Shown: piece by piece, positions 21,173 to 29,864 of the stretch
Layout: each line of letters opens with the position of its first letter
Numbering within the stretch: the first letter of the stretch is position 1
Virus record (IMG/VR): IMGVR_UViG_3300039210_000339
Span: 1-43,285 of that record
Reading direction: 5' to 3' (one strand)
DNA: 43,285 bases
Source of the DNA: a virus
Program-made: the position numbers and the translations under genes
The notes under the pieces: generated by a model
The model's database searches: none
What the model was told of the DNA's origin: nothing
Seen by the model: the letters and a program-made list of their open reading frames with translations, nothing else

Positions 21173-21222
21173 AAAAGAAATTGAAGCTTATCCATTAAGA
21201 CTATTAATTTAAAAAAAAATGT

Positions 21223-21435
21223 ATGCCAGAATTAGTAAATGCACAAAAGATGAAAGAGGTAGCTCAAAAAATAAAAGAAGAGTTACCGGATAAAGGATTC
21301 GCCCTGGTAGTATTTGATTTTGGTGAAGGCATGAGAGATTTTAATTACATCAGCACTGGCCAGAGAGAAGATATGATCGCTACGTTTGAAGCGCTTTTAT
21401 TAAAATGGAAAAATCAAAAGGTAACAGACAATTAA
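21223..21435 (+). CDS. hypothetical protein between two paralogues
   Basis: 70 residues: MPELVNAQKMKEVAQKIKEE then GFALVVFDFGEGMRDFNYIS. A small alpha/beta protein of a type often seen in phages of this host group, role unknown. It lies between the two duplicated genes. Confidence 0.6.
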   Translation: MPELVNAQKMKEVAQKIKEELPDKGFALVVFDFGEGMRDFNYISTGQREDMIATFEALLLKWKNQKVTDN

Positions 21436-21444
21436 AAAATAGTT

Positions 21445-21645
21445 ATGGCAAATGATAAATTAAAAGAAGAGGTAGAAAAATACCTGTTGCAAGCGCTGTC
21501 GGGAATAAACAATGCTGTGCATGTTATAGTTCAAAAGCTAAGTGGTGAAGAGTATGGAGAAGAAGTTGACACACTCGTTAAAAGTAATCGCGAAATTAAA
21601 AAAGTGTTGAATAAACACTTTGATTTTATTGCACGAAAAAAATAA
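21445..21645 (+). CDS. hypothetical protein, paralogue of 20954
   Basis: 66 residues, clearly homologous to the product at 20954 over nearly its whole length, with nucleotide identity high enough to suggest a recent duplication. Confidence 0.6.
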   Translation: MANDKLKEEVEKYLLQALSGINNAVHVIVQKLSGEEYGEEVDTLVKSNREIKKVLNKHFDFIARKK

Positions 21646-21649
21646 CGCA

Positions 21650-21880
21650 ATGGCAAAAATAAGTAAATACCCTGTACGCACCTGCAGAGTGTGTGGCTGC
21701 ACTGATGATGATTGCAGCCAATGCATTGCAAAAACGGGCGAAGCATGTTATTGGGTTGATGAAGAATTATGCTCTGCATGTGTTAATCACAACGAAGTTT
21801 TAGAATCACTGAAGGTTTTTAACAAAGCAGTCAAAAAATCCTTTACCGGTAAAGGATTAAAATCTTTATTAAGCGATTAA
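21650..21880 (+). CDS. zinc-finger-like protein
   Basis: 76 residues from the ATG at 21650, four bases after the previous stop. The cysteine pattern TCRVCGCTDDDCSQC ... GEACYWVDEELCSAC gives several Cys, enough for one or two zinc sites. This CxxCGCT...CxWv..LCsaC motif recurs in phage early proteins of unknown role. The C-terminal part is basic. Confidence 0.65.
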   Translation: MAKISKYPVRTCRVCGCTDDDCSQCIAKTGEACYWVDEELCSACVNHNEVLESLKVFNKAVKKSFTGKGLKSLLSD

Positions 21881-21891
21881 AAAATGATCTT

Positions 21892-22146
21892 ATGAAATAC
21901 GGAAATTTTAATAAAGCGCAGGCGCTGGTTGAAAAAATTAGTGAGTATACAGTTATGCTTCAACGCTTAGAAAGTGAGAGTGTTACTGTTATAATTAATG
22001 AAAGAGAACCGGGCTTTCGTCTCATAGAAATAGTCAAAGGTTATGATCATGAATTTTCAGACTTAGCAGCAACTTTTCTAAATGAAATAAAGGGCAATCT
22101 CCAGGTAAAAATCAATAAGCTAAACATACAGCTGGAAGAATTATAA
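21892..22146 (+). CDS. hypothetical early protein
   Basis: 84 residues, helical at both ends, with a central strand-like stretch (SVTVIINEREPGFRLIEIVK). Its stop abuts the next ATG. No recognised family. Confidence 0.55.
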   Translation: MKYGNFNKAQALVEKISEYTVMLQRLESESVTVIINEREPGFRLIEIVKGYDHEFSDLAATFLNEIKGNLQVKINKLNIQLEEL

Positions 22147-22299
22147 ATGCAGAACCAAGCGATCATATTACCCATTAACCCGGAACTTAAAAAAGTACCT
22201 GCTAAACAGGCACCGGTAAAATTATTATTACCACCGGCGGATAAATCTTTCTTACATTCATTGGCTCAAATTTTTGTAACCAAAATTCTCCAGTCATGA
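22147..22299 (+). CDS. 50-residue basic peptide upstream of recombinase
   Basis: Starts on the base after the previous stop and overlaps the recombinase start (ATGA). The product is proline and lysine rich (PINPELKKVPAKQAPVKLLL) with no membrane segment. Tight coupling suggests it may assist or tune the recombinase; it could be a recombination directionality factor, but no motif proves that. Confidence 0.5.
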   Translation: MQNQAIILPINPELKKVPAKQAPVKLLLPPADKSFLHSLAQIFVTKILQS

Positions 22300-23879
22300 A
22301 AAAAGCGATCGCATACAAACGCATCTCTACAAAAGATCAAAGCAATTTTTCTTTGTCCGGCCAGGAGAAATATATAAATGAATTTGCGATCGCAGAAAAT
22401 ATTTTAATTGTTGGAAGCTTTACTGATGACGGCAAAAGTGCAAAAAACTTTGACAGGCCCGATTGGAAGTTGCTGGAAGCCTTTGTGCGTGAGCATCACA
22501 GGGATGTTGATTATTTAATTGTAATTAAATATGATCGCTTTAGCCGCAACGCTGCACAAGGTTTACAAAAAATAGAATGGCTGGAACAGAAGTACCGCAT
22601 CATGATCATCAGCGTTTTTGAAAGAATGTTTATTGATTACGACAGTCCATTTTATTTTAAGCAACGTGCCGACATGCTGGTATCTGCAGAGTTTGAATTA
22701 CGTGTGATCCGCGACAGGACAAAGTTTGGAATTCACCAGGCATTAAGCAGCGGAAGATTTATAAATATGGCGCCGTTTGGATATCGCAATGACCGTGATG
22801 AAAAGAAAGTACCGGTGATAAAAATTGTTGAAGAGAAAGCTTTAATAATAAAGAAGATCTTCTCCATGTTTTTAGCCGGAAGTAATAAGGTTGAAATATT
22901 TAGATCTGCAAAGCTCGCAGGTTTTACCAGGACATCACACAGCTCCATCCCGGACGTTTTAAGCAACTGTGTTTATGCAGGATTGATCTACGTGCCGGCA
23001 TACAGAAAAGAAGCTGCAAAATATGTGAAGGGTGTGCATGATGCAATTATTGATGAGCATACATATTGGCAAGTGCAGGAACGCCTTGGCAATACATTGC
23101 AAAAAAGAAATGTGCTCAACCCGGAAGTGCATTTGCGTGGTGTACTAAAACACACCTGCGGAAAATTATTAACGGCCGGCAACAGCCGCAGCAAGAGCGG
23201 AAAATATTATTGGTATTACAAATGCAATGATCATCCTGAGACAAATTATTCTGCAAACAAAATTCATTTGCAGTTTGATGAAGTACTGCAGCATCTCAGC
23301 CTCACTGATCAGCACATAAATTATTTGACGCAGGCAGCGCATGAAGAAATGAAAATTCAATTGCAGGACAGGGATAAAAAAATTATCAAATTAAAACATG
23401 AGTTACAGGTTGCCATGAAAAATATCGACAACCTGGAAGAGAAATTTATTATTGGGGATCTGGCACCGGCAACTTATAAAAAATGGTACAGCAAATATGC
23501 AGCAGCAGAAAGTTCCATCCGTCACCAGCTGGCGGAATTAGAAAAAAATTCCGAAGACAAATGGAATTTATTTTATACCGAATTACCGAAGCTTTCTGAT
23601 ATGCAGTTCCTATACCAGGCAGCAGATCTATCACAGAAAAGAACTTTTGTGCGCCAGGTGTTCAACTCACAACTGTCGTATGTGGATGGTGTTTATAGAA
23701 CACCTTTTCTGTTACCATTGCTAAGTCACAACACATTGATTTTAAAACAAAAAGGGCTGCTCATTGTTGAACAGCCCCCGCTACAAGTTGAAGAAAATGA
23801 AGGAAGTACCCCGAACCGGAGTATAATTGAACTCCACTCCTCTTTTCTACAACTGGTTGCGGAAATTAAAACCGCTTAG
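22296..23879 (+). CDS. large serine recombinase (integrase)
   Basis: 527 residues. The N-terminal resolvase domain (about 1-150) has AYKRIS with catalytic Ser11 and the arginine motif KYDRFSRNA. A recombinase domain (about 165-275) includes APFGYRND. A zinc-ribbon-like region (about 285-320) has HTCGK and KCNDH with fewer cysteines than usual. A coiled coil lies at about 345-405. The family integrates phage DNA between attP and attB without host factors. It is the only integrase seen. It starts by ATGA overlap with the small basic peptide. attP is not evident. Confidence 0.9.
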   Translation: MKKAIAYKRISTKDQSNFSLSGQEKYINEFAIAENILIVGSFTDDGKSAKNFDRPDWKLLEAFVREHHRDVDYLIVIKYDRFSRNAAQGLQKIEWLEQKYRIMIISVFERMFIDYDSPFYFKQRADMLVSAEFELRVIRDRTKFGIHQALSSGRFINMAPFGYRNDRDEKKVPVIKIVEEKALIIKKIFSMFLAGSNKVEIFRSAKLAGFTRTSHSSIPDVLSNCVYAGLIYVPAYRKEAAKYVKGVHDAIIDEHTYWQVQERLGNTLQKRNVLNPEVHLRGVLKHTCGKLLTAGNSRSKSGKYYWYYKCNDHPETNYSANKIHLQFDEVLQHLSLTDQHINYLTQAAHEEMKIQLQDRDKKIIKLKHELQVAMKNIDNLEEKFIIGDLAPATYKKWYSKYAAAESSIRHQLAELEKNSEDKWNLFYTELPKLSDMQFLYQAADLSQKRTFVRQVFNSQLSYVDGVYRTPFLLPLLSHNTLILKQKGLLIVEQPPLQVEENEGSTPNRSIIELHSSFLQLVAEIKTA

Positions 23880-23880
23880 T

Positions 23881-24153
23881 ATGGCAGAATCATTAGTATT
23901 AAAAGGAAATGCAGAAACAATAATACAGGTGAAAGATCTTGTAAAAAAGTTAAATGGAAGTGGCAAATACAAGTTCCACTATGATTATTCCAACAAATTA
24001 GGAAGGGCCAAAATAGTCATTGATGCCACTGATCCTATGCATTTTTATATGCTTGGCGTTTTTAGCCAGGATATCATGAAAAAACTATTTAATGAAAAAC
24101 TTAGTAGGACAAACGGTTCGGATATCTCCCCAGGACAAATCCAGGGGCGGTAA
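23881..24153 (+). CDS. hypothetical early protein
   Basis: 90 residues from the ATG at 23881, the base after the recombinase stop codon. A small alpha/beta domain (LVLKGNAETIIQVKDLVKKL ... KIVIDATDP). Its last 62 bases overlap the next gene in another frame. Confidence 0.6.
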   Translation: MAESLVLKGNAETIIQVKDLVKKLNGSGKYKFHYDYSNKLGRAKIVIDATDPMHFYMLGVFSQDIMKKLFNEKLSRTNGSDISPGQIQGR

Positions 24154-24355
24154 CAACACACGAACGGTAAAAATTATTTATGAATTCCATGATGATGATA
24201 ATGTGCGCTGGTATAATGTGCAGGAAGAAGATAAAAATTTTGCTGCAAATGCAGATATCTATGATCACCTTTTTTTGCGCACCCGGGATAAAATTTTACC
24301 TAAGAGAACAAAGGATGTGATTCACAACACGAGTAATGTTAATTATAAAAAATAA
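24092..24355 (+). CDS. hypothetical early protein
   Basis: 87 residues, overlapping the previous gene by 62 bases. The N-terminal MKNLVGQTVRISPQDKSRGG and the following strands suggest a small SH3-like or beta-barrel fold. No family recognised. Confidence 0.55.
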   Translation: MKNLVGQTVRISPQDKSRGGNNTRTVKIIYEFHDDDNVRWYNVQEEDKNFAANADIYDHLFLRTRDKILPKRTKDVIHNTSNVNYKK

Positions 24356-24360
24356 AATTT

Positions 24361-24633
24361 ATGTGTAAATGTATTGAGAATACTACCCAGCTTGCCTCTA
24401 AAAAACTTGTTACAGAAGTTGAAAAAGGCAGTACAGTTTCTGAATGGATTAATAAAGGAAGTTTTGAAAATAAAGGACTTAGTTTATCAGGTGGCCCTTC
24501 TAAAATTTCAATGCCATTCATCATTAAATACATTCGAAAAAAAGTAAACGGAGAACCTGAAAAAAGGGAAACTACAGCACATACTTATATCTATCTATCA
24601 TTCTGTCCATTCTGTGGAGAAAAATATAATTAA
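24361..24633 (+). CDS. hypothetical protein with zinc-ribbon-like cysteines
   Basis: 90 residues. Begins MCKCIENTT and ends FCPFCGEKYN, so a C-x-C near the start and C-x-x-C near the end could bind one zinc. Phages of this type often carry such proteins; role unknown. Its stop overlaps the next start. Confidence 0.6.
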   Translation: MCKCIENTTQLASKKLVTEVEKGSTVSEWINKGSFENKGLSLSGGPSKISMPFIIKYIRKKVNGEPEKRETTAHTYIYLSFCPFCGEKYN

Positions 24634-24716
24634 TGAAGCGGCCACACTTTCTTAACCAGGATAAAAGGATTTTTTTAATTCACAAGCATTATACTAACCC
24701 TGATATTAAAATTTAA
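24633..24716 (+). CDS. 27-residue basic peptide
   Basis: Starts at the ATG overlapping the previous TAA by one base and ends 6 bases before the helicase gene. Product MKRPHFLNQDKRIFLIHKHY plus 7 residues. Could be a coupling ORF for the helicase. Confidence 0.35.
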   Translation: MKRPHFLNQDKRIFLIHKHYTNPDIKI

Positions 24717-24722
24717 TTTCTG

Positions 24723-26906
24723 ATGACCCAACCTCCAAACCTAAATGCTCACTTCATCACGCTACAGAAAGATGCAGTGCTATGGAAGGCTGAAAAGCTT
24801 TGGCAAAAAGCAAACGACCCGGACGAGCAGGCCATGGCCATGGACGAGCTCGTAAAAATGATGTGCTGCATAAGCAATGATACCAAGCGCACCTACTATA
24901 TCACTGATGTACAAAAAGTAAATAAAATAAAAAACCGCCTCTTAGAAAAAAATGTAAAAGAAGAATTACAACTGCAGAAAAAAAAGCTTGAAGAAAAAAT
25001 AAACCGTGCCCGGCTGGATCAGGAAAAAATATCTGCAGAAGATGTTGGGCTGGTAGAAGGATTTAAGGGAGCTGTGTATGATGCAATAAAATACGGCATC
25101 TATGAGCATGAAGGCGTGTACTTCACCAGGGGAACAAAAGGAAGTGATTACCCGGTGTCAAATTTTACAATGAAAATATTGTATCACGTAGATACCAGTG
25201 ATGATGCAGCTTTCAGGCTTATCGCTGTAAAAAATGTTTACGGGTTTGAGGTAACCATAAATTTAAACACGGATGATTTTGTAAGCCTCGGTGCATTTAA
25301 AAAAGTATTGGCCCGGCGTGGTGATTATATTTTTAAAGGCGCAGACAGTGACCTGAGCCGCCTGCAGGAATACTTGCAGAAGGATGAAATAAAAACCATC
25401 TATGTAAAAAGTTTGGGCTTTCATAAACGCGGCCAGTTCTGGGCCTGGGGAAATGGAATAATGCCGGTGATTGATACGCCTGATGTGCCCATGCAATTTT
25501 TAGAAGTGGATGAATACGGCATCGTTCCCTTTGGTGAAAAAAAATATTTTATTCCCGCCTGCAGTAAAATGTATGAGGACAAAGATGAAATGTTTGTGAA
25601 TGAGAAAAAATTTATTTACATCGAGCCGGTCAAAGATTTTGGTTTTAATGAGTGGAGCAAATTGGTGTATAAAACTTATGGTGAAAAAAGTATTGTGTCA
25701 ATTCTTTTTTATGTGGGATCTCTGTACCGCGATATTGTGATGAAGCATTTGCAACGCTTTCCGATATTAAATTTATTTGGTCCGCCCGGAGCAGGCAAGG
25801 GACAGATGGCCGAAACAATTCTTAGCATGTATGGCACAAAGCAGGATCAGATAATGCTTGGCGGCGCCAGCACTGTTGTTGGCTTTATGCGAAAGTTTGC
25901 ACAGCTGATAAATGGCATTGTGTGGCTTGATGAATACAAAAATAATTTACCGGTAAAATTTATTGAGAGCTTCAAAAATATTTATGATGGCAAAGGTTAT
26001 GAGCGCGGAAAAATGACGAATGATTTTACAACAGAGAGCACGCCGATCAACAGCAGTTGCATTTTATCCGGGCAGGATCTTCCAACAGTGGAACCATCAC
26101 TGTTTATGCGTTGTGTGATGCTGGCATTTGAAGAAGGAAAATTTACAACTGAGCAACGGGAAAATTTTCAAAAATTAAAATCAGAATATGAAAGTGTCGG
26201 ACTGAGCTTTATCACTGCAGATCTTATCCGGTACCGGAATATTGTGCAGGAAAAATTTAAAGAACAGCAACAATTAATTTTTAAGCAAACAATAAAAGAT
26301 GTTGCAAATGTAGAAGTGGATGACCGGATGATAATGAACATCAGTATTTTTTTAACTATGATGAATGTGTTGCAGGATGTTGTTGAATTTCCTTTTACCT
26401 ACGCTGAGGCAAAAGCTTTTTTAATTGCCAATATGTTGCAGCAGCACAGCATACTTGCCGGTAATAACGAGGTTGCAAAATTCTGGGATGTGGTAGAGCA
26501 GTTGCTTCACCAGGATCAGATCTTCGAAGGCAAAGATTTTATTTTTGAAGATGGATATATCTTCATCCGCATACAGCAGGTGCACCCGATGTATCAAAAA
26601 GAATTGATACAGCGCCGGGACATGACAGGCTTATCAAAAGCTACTCTGGATTATTATCTGCAGTTGGATAAATCTGCATTTAAAGACAATGTAAAAAAAC
26701 GCTTCCCGGATGGAAGTAACACATGGTGTTTTCAAATGAAATATGAAAAGCTGAAAATCGATCTTATTAAAATGAAGAAGGGTGAAATGCAAACTATTGA
26801 TCAATTTAATTCTGCTCTCAATGAAAAATATAAAAATGCCGGCATTGAAAATCCTGATTTTAAAGAGAGTGAAGAGTTACCATTTCCAATTGAAAAAACA
26901 GCATAA
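24723..26906 (+). CDS. phage P-loop replicative helicase
   Basis: 727 residues. The Walker A motif GPPGAGKG lies at about 353-360 and a Walker B motif IVWLDEYKN at about 400-408 (Asp403, Glu404), followed by SSCILSGQD, a sensor-like segment. The N-terminal 350 residues include a coiled coil and a domain resembling DUF927-type phage proteins. The C-terminus looks winged-helix-like. With the primase at 19174 it forms a replication pair; the iteron-like cluster at 27559 lies just downstream. ATPase assignment is secure, the exact helicase family is not. Confidence 0.75.
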   Translation: MTQPPNLNAHFITLQKDAVLWKAEKLWQKANDPDEQAMAMDELVKMMCCISNDTKRTYYITDVQKVNKIKNRLLEKNVKEELQLQKKKLEEKINRARLDQEKISAEDVGLVEGFKGAVYDAIKYGIYEHEGVYFTRGTKGSDYPVSNFTMKILYHVDTSDDAAFRLIAVKNVYGFEVTINLNTDDFVSLGAFKKVLARRGDYIFKGADSDLSRLQEYLQKDEIKTIYVKSLGFHKRGQFWAWGNGIMPVIDTPDVPMQFLEVDEYGIVPFGEKKYFIPACSKMYEDKDEMFVNEKKFIYIEPVKDFGFNEWSKLVYKTYGEKSIVSILFYVGSLYRDIVMKHLQRFPILNLFGPPGAGKGQMAETILSMYGTKQDQIMLGGASTVVGFMRKFAQLINGIVWLDEYKNNLPVKFIESFKNIYDGKGYERGKMTNDFTTESTPINSSCILSGQDLPTVEPSLFMRCVMLAFEEGKFTTEQRENFQKLKSEYESVGLSFITADLIRYRNIVQEKFKEQQQLIFKQTIKDVANVEVDDRMIMNISIFLTMMNVLQDVVEFPFTYAEAKAFLIANMLQQHSILAGNNEVAKFWDVVEQLLHQDQIFEGKDFIFEDGYIFIRIQQVHPMYQKELIQRRDMTGLSKATLDYYLQLDKSAFKDNVKKRFPDGSNTWCFQMKYEKLKIDLIKMKKGEMQTIDQFNSALNEKYKNAGIENPDFKESEELPFPIEKTA

Positions 26907-26908
26907 TT

Positions 26909-27133
26909 ATGGACACTACTACAGAAGAATCTTTATCAAAAATACAAGCGATCGAATTAATGCTTTGGGGTTATAAACTAACGCATAGAGTTTTTCCACC
27001 TGGCGAATTTGTTTATTCAAAATATGGTGTGATAAGAGATGAAGTGAATTCAGTGATGCGAAACTTTTGTGAGGACCGCAAAGGAATTATGTGGGAAACC
27101 GGTTGGCGTATTTATAACCCTCTATCTCCCTAA
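26909..27133 (+). CDS. hypothetical early protein, 3' end inside a repeat
   Basis: 74 residues. The main part (ELMLWGYKLTHRVFPPGEFV) is a small domain of unknown role. The last codons (NPLSP) and the stop are encoded by a palindromic element that begins at 27117, so the element has replaced the original C-terminus. Confidence 0.6.
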   Translation: MDTTTEESLSKIQAIELMLWGYKLTHRVFPPGEFVYSKYGVIRDEVNSVMRNFCEDRKGIMWETGWRIYNPLSP

Positions 27134-27152
27134 AGGGAGTAACACAGGAGAT
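27117..27152. repeat. GC-rich palindromic element
   Basis: ACCCTCTATCTCCC-taaa-GGGAGTAACACAGGAGAT; nearly identical to the copy at 33105. It supplies the stop codon of the preceding gene. Confidence 0.7.
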
Positions 27153-27180
27153 TATGTAGAAGAAAAATAAAAATAAATAT

Positions 27181-27591
27181 ATGGACCTATTTACAGAAAC
27201 AATTCGTAAAGGATGGTGGCAGGTTTTAAATGATCTGCTGAAATATGAATTATTAAAAAGCGGCGTGCATTACCTGGTGGAAGATGACCGGCTGTACGTA
27301 AGCTTTACCCCGGTATTTACTTTGTTTGTAAACTACATCCGGCTTACCAACCAAAGGGCTGATCTGCTGGTGCCGTCGGTATATATTCGTAAGGCTTTGA
27401 TTATTGAAGATGGATTTTTATACCAGCAACGCAAGCGGATGAGCGATACAGTAAATGTAAATACGCTTGTATTTGTATGGAACAACCAGCTACGGCCACC
27501 GGGAAAACTTATTTTTTTGGATCAATCGAAAATTTTGCAGAAAACAGAAAAAAAGCTTGGAACACATGGAACACGTGGAACAAATTTATAA
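27181..27591 (+). CDS. hypothetical protein
   Basis: 136 residues. About residues 15-118 look like a folded domain (HYLVEDDRLYVSFTPVFTLF ... VNTLVFVWNNQL). The last 12 codons (KLGTHGTRGTNL) are encoded by 9-bp GGAACA repeats, so this end is unlikely to be functional. Lies between the helicase and the iteron cluster. Confidence 0.6.
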   Translation: MDLFTETIRKGWWQVLNDLLKYELLKSGVHYLVEDDRLYVSFTPVFTLFVNYIRLTNQRADLLVPSVYIRKALIIEDGFLYQQRKRMSDTVNVNTLVFVWNNQLRPPGKLIFLDQSKILQKTEKKLGTHGTRGTNL

Positions 27592-27712
27592 ATCTTTAAA
27601 TATCAATGAACAATGGAACGGACTACGGTAAAAAATGTTCCATGATGTTCCATAGTGTTCCACCATGTTCCATTGTTCCACTGTTCCACCACCAAAAAAC
27701 GGGTGTGGAACA
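27559..27712. repeat. GGAACA/TGTTCC iteron-like cluster, candidate origin
   Basis: GGAACA occurs at 27559, 27568, 27577 (9-bp spacing) and 27707, with a GGAACG at 27615. TGTTCC occurs at 27636, 27646, 27656, 27666 (10-bp spacing), 27674 and 27682 (8 bp). Eleven copies in 154 bp, able to fold as a large hairpin or bind a protein array. Position beside the helicase suits a replication origin. Confidence 0.55.
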
Positions 27713-27729
27713 ACATTAAAAAAAAAATT

Positions 27730-27936
27730 ATGAGTAAAAAAGATTACATCTCCATTGCGGTTTGCCTGGCAGGAATTGCTTTCGGTTTTTGGTACGGCCA
27801 TTTCATGGGCGGATTAGTTGCCGGCTTTAGTATTTGCCTGTTAACTTTTACAACCATTGGGCAAATACTATTTGCCAAAGCAGCCAGGAGAATTGATAAA
27901 AGAACTGAGGATATTAGAAATGGAGGTGATGATTAG
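27730..27936 (+). CDS. small two-helix membrane protein
   Basis: 68 residues from the ATG at 27730; the longer frame upstream runs through the repeat cluster and is rejected. Two hydrophobic segments (about 6-20 and 25-45) then a charged tail (RRIDKRTEDIRNGGDD). Function unknown. Confidence 0.55.
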   Translation: MSKKDYISIAVCLAGIAFGFWYGHFMGGLVAGFSICLLTFTTIGQILFAKAARRIDKRTEDIRNGGDD

Positions 27937-27990
27937 CTAACGGCTGGGGTGTTTGCGAAGTGGCAATTTTTAAAAGTTTAAACTAAAAGT

Positions 27991-28878
27991 ATGGAAGAAT
28001 TAAAAAAGTTGATTGAACAATGGCAGCGAGAATCCGATGAGTATAAAAAGTTGAGAGATATACAAACGATTGATGATTGGCAATGGTCATTATTGAATGC
28101 AAGATGGCATCGGCTTCTTGATTGTATTTATGAAGCTCGGCAACTTTTAAAAACTTGGCACGATAGCAAACACCATGTTAGCAGAATCCAATTTAAGCCT
28201 ATCCTTTTCTCCACGCCTATGGTGCAAGCTATCCTTGCAGGAAGGAAAACACAAACCAGGCGAATAATTAAAGAAGCGAATGGTTGGGATATTAATTGGA
28301 AAGTGATGCCGATTAAAGAAGAACATTTGGACGGCGTACAGCGATACGAAATAAGGTGTGGCACTCAATATCATTTACCCTGGTTCAAAGCTAAATGCGA
28401 AGTTGGAAATATTTTTTGGGTACGAGAAACATTTACAATTATTGACTGGTGGGAAGATTCAAAAGCAGTGCAAATAATGTATGAAGATGCAAAGACGGCT
28501 TTAAAAACATTAACTGATATTGAGTGGAAAAAGTTTGAAAATTGGGATAATAAATCTGAAAGAAAACCATCTTTATTTTTATTCAAATCTTTAAGCAGAA
28601 TTTTTTTAGAAGTAACAGATATACGGGCAGAAAGGCTGCATGATATTACTGGTGACGATGTTCTTTCAGAAGGTGTTGATAACGGCAAAAGCAATAAAGC
28701 TATGGGTGTCCGTTGGGAAAATATGCAGCGAATGGCATTTGAAGATTTGTGGAATAAGATAAATAAGAACTGGAATGATAACCCATTCGTTTGGGTCATA
28801 ACCTTCAAAGTAGTAGATGTCCCTAAGGTTTCTGCTAACAATCGAATTGCTACGATTGCAAAAGAAACATTTAAATAA
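27991..28878 (+). CDS. ASCH-domain phage protein
   Basis: 295 residues. After a 65-residue helical extension comes PILFSTPMVQAILAGRKTQT, RRII, then VGNIFWVRETF, FKSLSRIFLEVTDIRAERLH and FEDLWNKIN ... NPFVWVITFKVV. This is the standard layout of phage ASCH proteins (a PUA-like RNA or nucleotide-binding fold). The usual role in phages is unknown. The N-terminal extension is longer than in typical members. Confidence 0.8.
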   Translation: MEELKKLIEQWQRESDEYKKLRDIQTIDDWQWSLLNARWHRLLDCIYEARQLLKTWHDSKHHVSRIQFKPILFSTPMVQAILAGRKTQTRRIIKEANGWDINWKVMPIKEEHLDGVQRYEIRCGTQYHLPWFKAKCEVGNIFWVRETFTIIDWWEDSKAVQIMYEDAKTALKTLTDIEWKKFENWDNKSERKPSLFLFKSLSRIFLEVTDIRAERLHDITGDDVLSEGVDNGKSNKAMGVRWENMQRMAFEDLWNKINKNWNDNPFVWVITFKVVDVPKVSANNRIATIAKETFK

Positions 28879-28888
28879 TAATTTTTTT

Positions 28889-29206
28889 ATGGAAGCACAA
28901 AAATTAAAACTGCCTAACGAAAATAATTGCCTGGCATGCGATGCATTCATTGTAATAAATTTTGCACCAAAGGATCCGGTGAAAGAAGAGGACCTTAAAA
29001 GAATTTATTTTATAAACAATGAATTCAATGCACAGATAGTTGATCTGAAAATATTAACCTTTGACCAGGTGAATGTTTGCAGTCATATTACATTACCGGC
29101 AACCGGCTTAGAAGCGCATGAATGGCGGCTTCTGTGGAAACAAAAAAATCCTGCAATAAAACCTGAAACAAAAATGTGTGTGTACTATTATAAAAAATTG
29201 AAGTAA
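28889..29206 (+). CDS. hypothetical protein
   Basis: 105 residues from the ATG at 28889, preceded by a T-rich leader. Compact mixed fold (ACDAFIVINFAPKDPVKEED ... VNVCSHITLPATG). No recognised family; the last gene before the putative late regulator. Confidence 0.55.
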   Translation: MEAQKLKLPNENNCLACDAFIVINFAPKDPVKEEDLKRIYFINNEFNAQIVDLKILTFDQVNVCSHITLPATGLEAHEWRLLWKQKNPAIKPETKMCVYYYKKLK

Positions 29207-29244
29207 TTAATCTATCTTAGGACAGCCCTCAACTAACCCGCTTA

Positions 29245-29754
29245 ATGAAAGGTTGTATTCCTATTGAAATACCCACAAAGAGTTACATACGTGCATACAT
29301 CATTGCGCAGCTCGGCGAAAAGCCGTTGATGAATACAAGCCATAACATCGGTTTAAAAATGTATGACCTTCTGCATCACAAAACAAATGAGCAGGATAAA
29401 AAATTTACTGCTGAGAACACCCGGTATAATGCAAAAATAAAAATCTACATCAACTACAGTTTATTTAAGCAACGTGGTTTTATTCTTAACAGCACACACA
29501 CAAAAAATTTTAATTTGTTTGTAGAAGAAGAAGTGAAAACAAGATTTCATTTTTTGATGGATTTTTTTTGCGAGATACTTCCGAGCTTTGAAGCGAACCT
29601 TCCGGAGGTGCGTAGAAAATTAGGAATTGATTTGGAAGCGTGGCCGGATGACAGTATGAAAAAAGATTATTACCGTTACCGGTTGCGAACACGAAAAGAA
29701 ATTTTTTATAAAAATAATGATGCCAATGGGGACAGGTTCACAACTCCGTTTTAG
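29245..29754 (+). CDS. conserved-looking protein, possible late regulator
   Basis: 169 residues, basic and helical (VEEEVKTRFHFLMDFFCEIL ... RKLGIDLEAWPDDSMKKDYY). I cannot assign a family. It is the last gene of the early region, directly before a pair of 22-bp direct repeats and the structural genes. That is where late activators often sit, so it is a candidate for recognising the TTTGTCCTTTT promoters. Inference from position only. Confidence 0.55.
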   Translation: MKGCIPIEIPTKSYIRAYIIAQLGEKPLMNTSHNIGLKMYDLLHHKTNEQDKKFTAENTRYNAKIKIYINYSLFKQRGFILNSTHTKNFNLFVEEEVKTRFHFLMDFFCEILPSFEANLPEVRRKLGIDLEAWPDDSMKKDYYRYRLRTRKEIFYKNNDANGDRFTTPF

Positions 29755-29761
29755 CGAAATC

Positions 29762-29829
29762 TGTACGCAGAATGTCCCCAGGTAAAAAATGCCATTTTTG
29801 CAAAACTTGTACGCAGAATGTCCCCAGGT
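29762..29829. repeat. 22-bp direct repeat pair upstream of late genes
   Basis: Identical 22-bp copies at 29762-29783 and 29808-29829, 46 bp apart, beginning TGTACGCAG and ending GTCCCCAGGT. A -7-like CATTTTTG (29793) and a perfect TAATTTTG (29852-29859) follow. They may be regulator sites for the gene at 29865, whose ATG is 5 nt beyond the second box. Confidence 0.55.
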
Positions 29830-29864
29830 GCAATCTTCCAACTATCTAATCTAATTTTGTAAAC

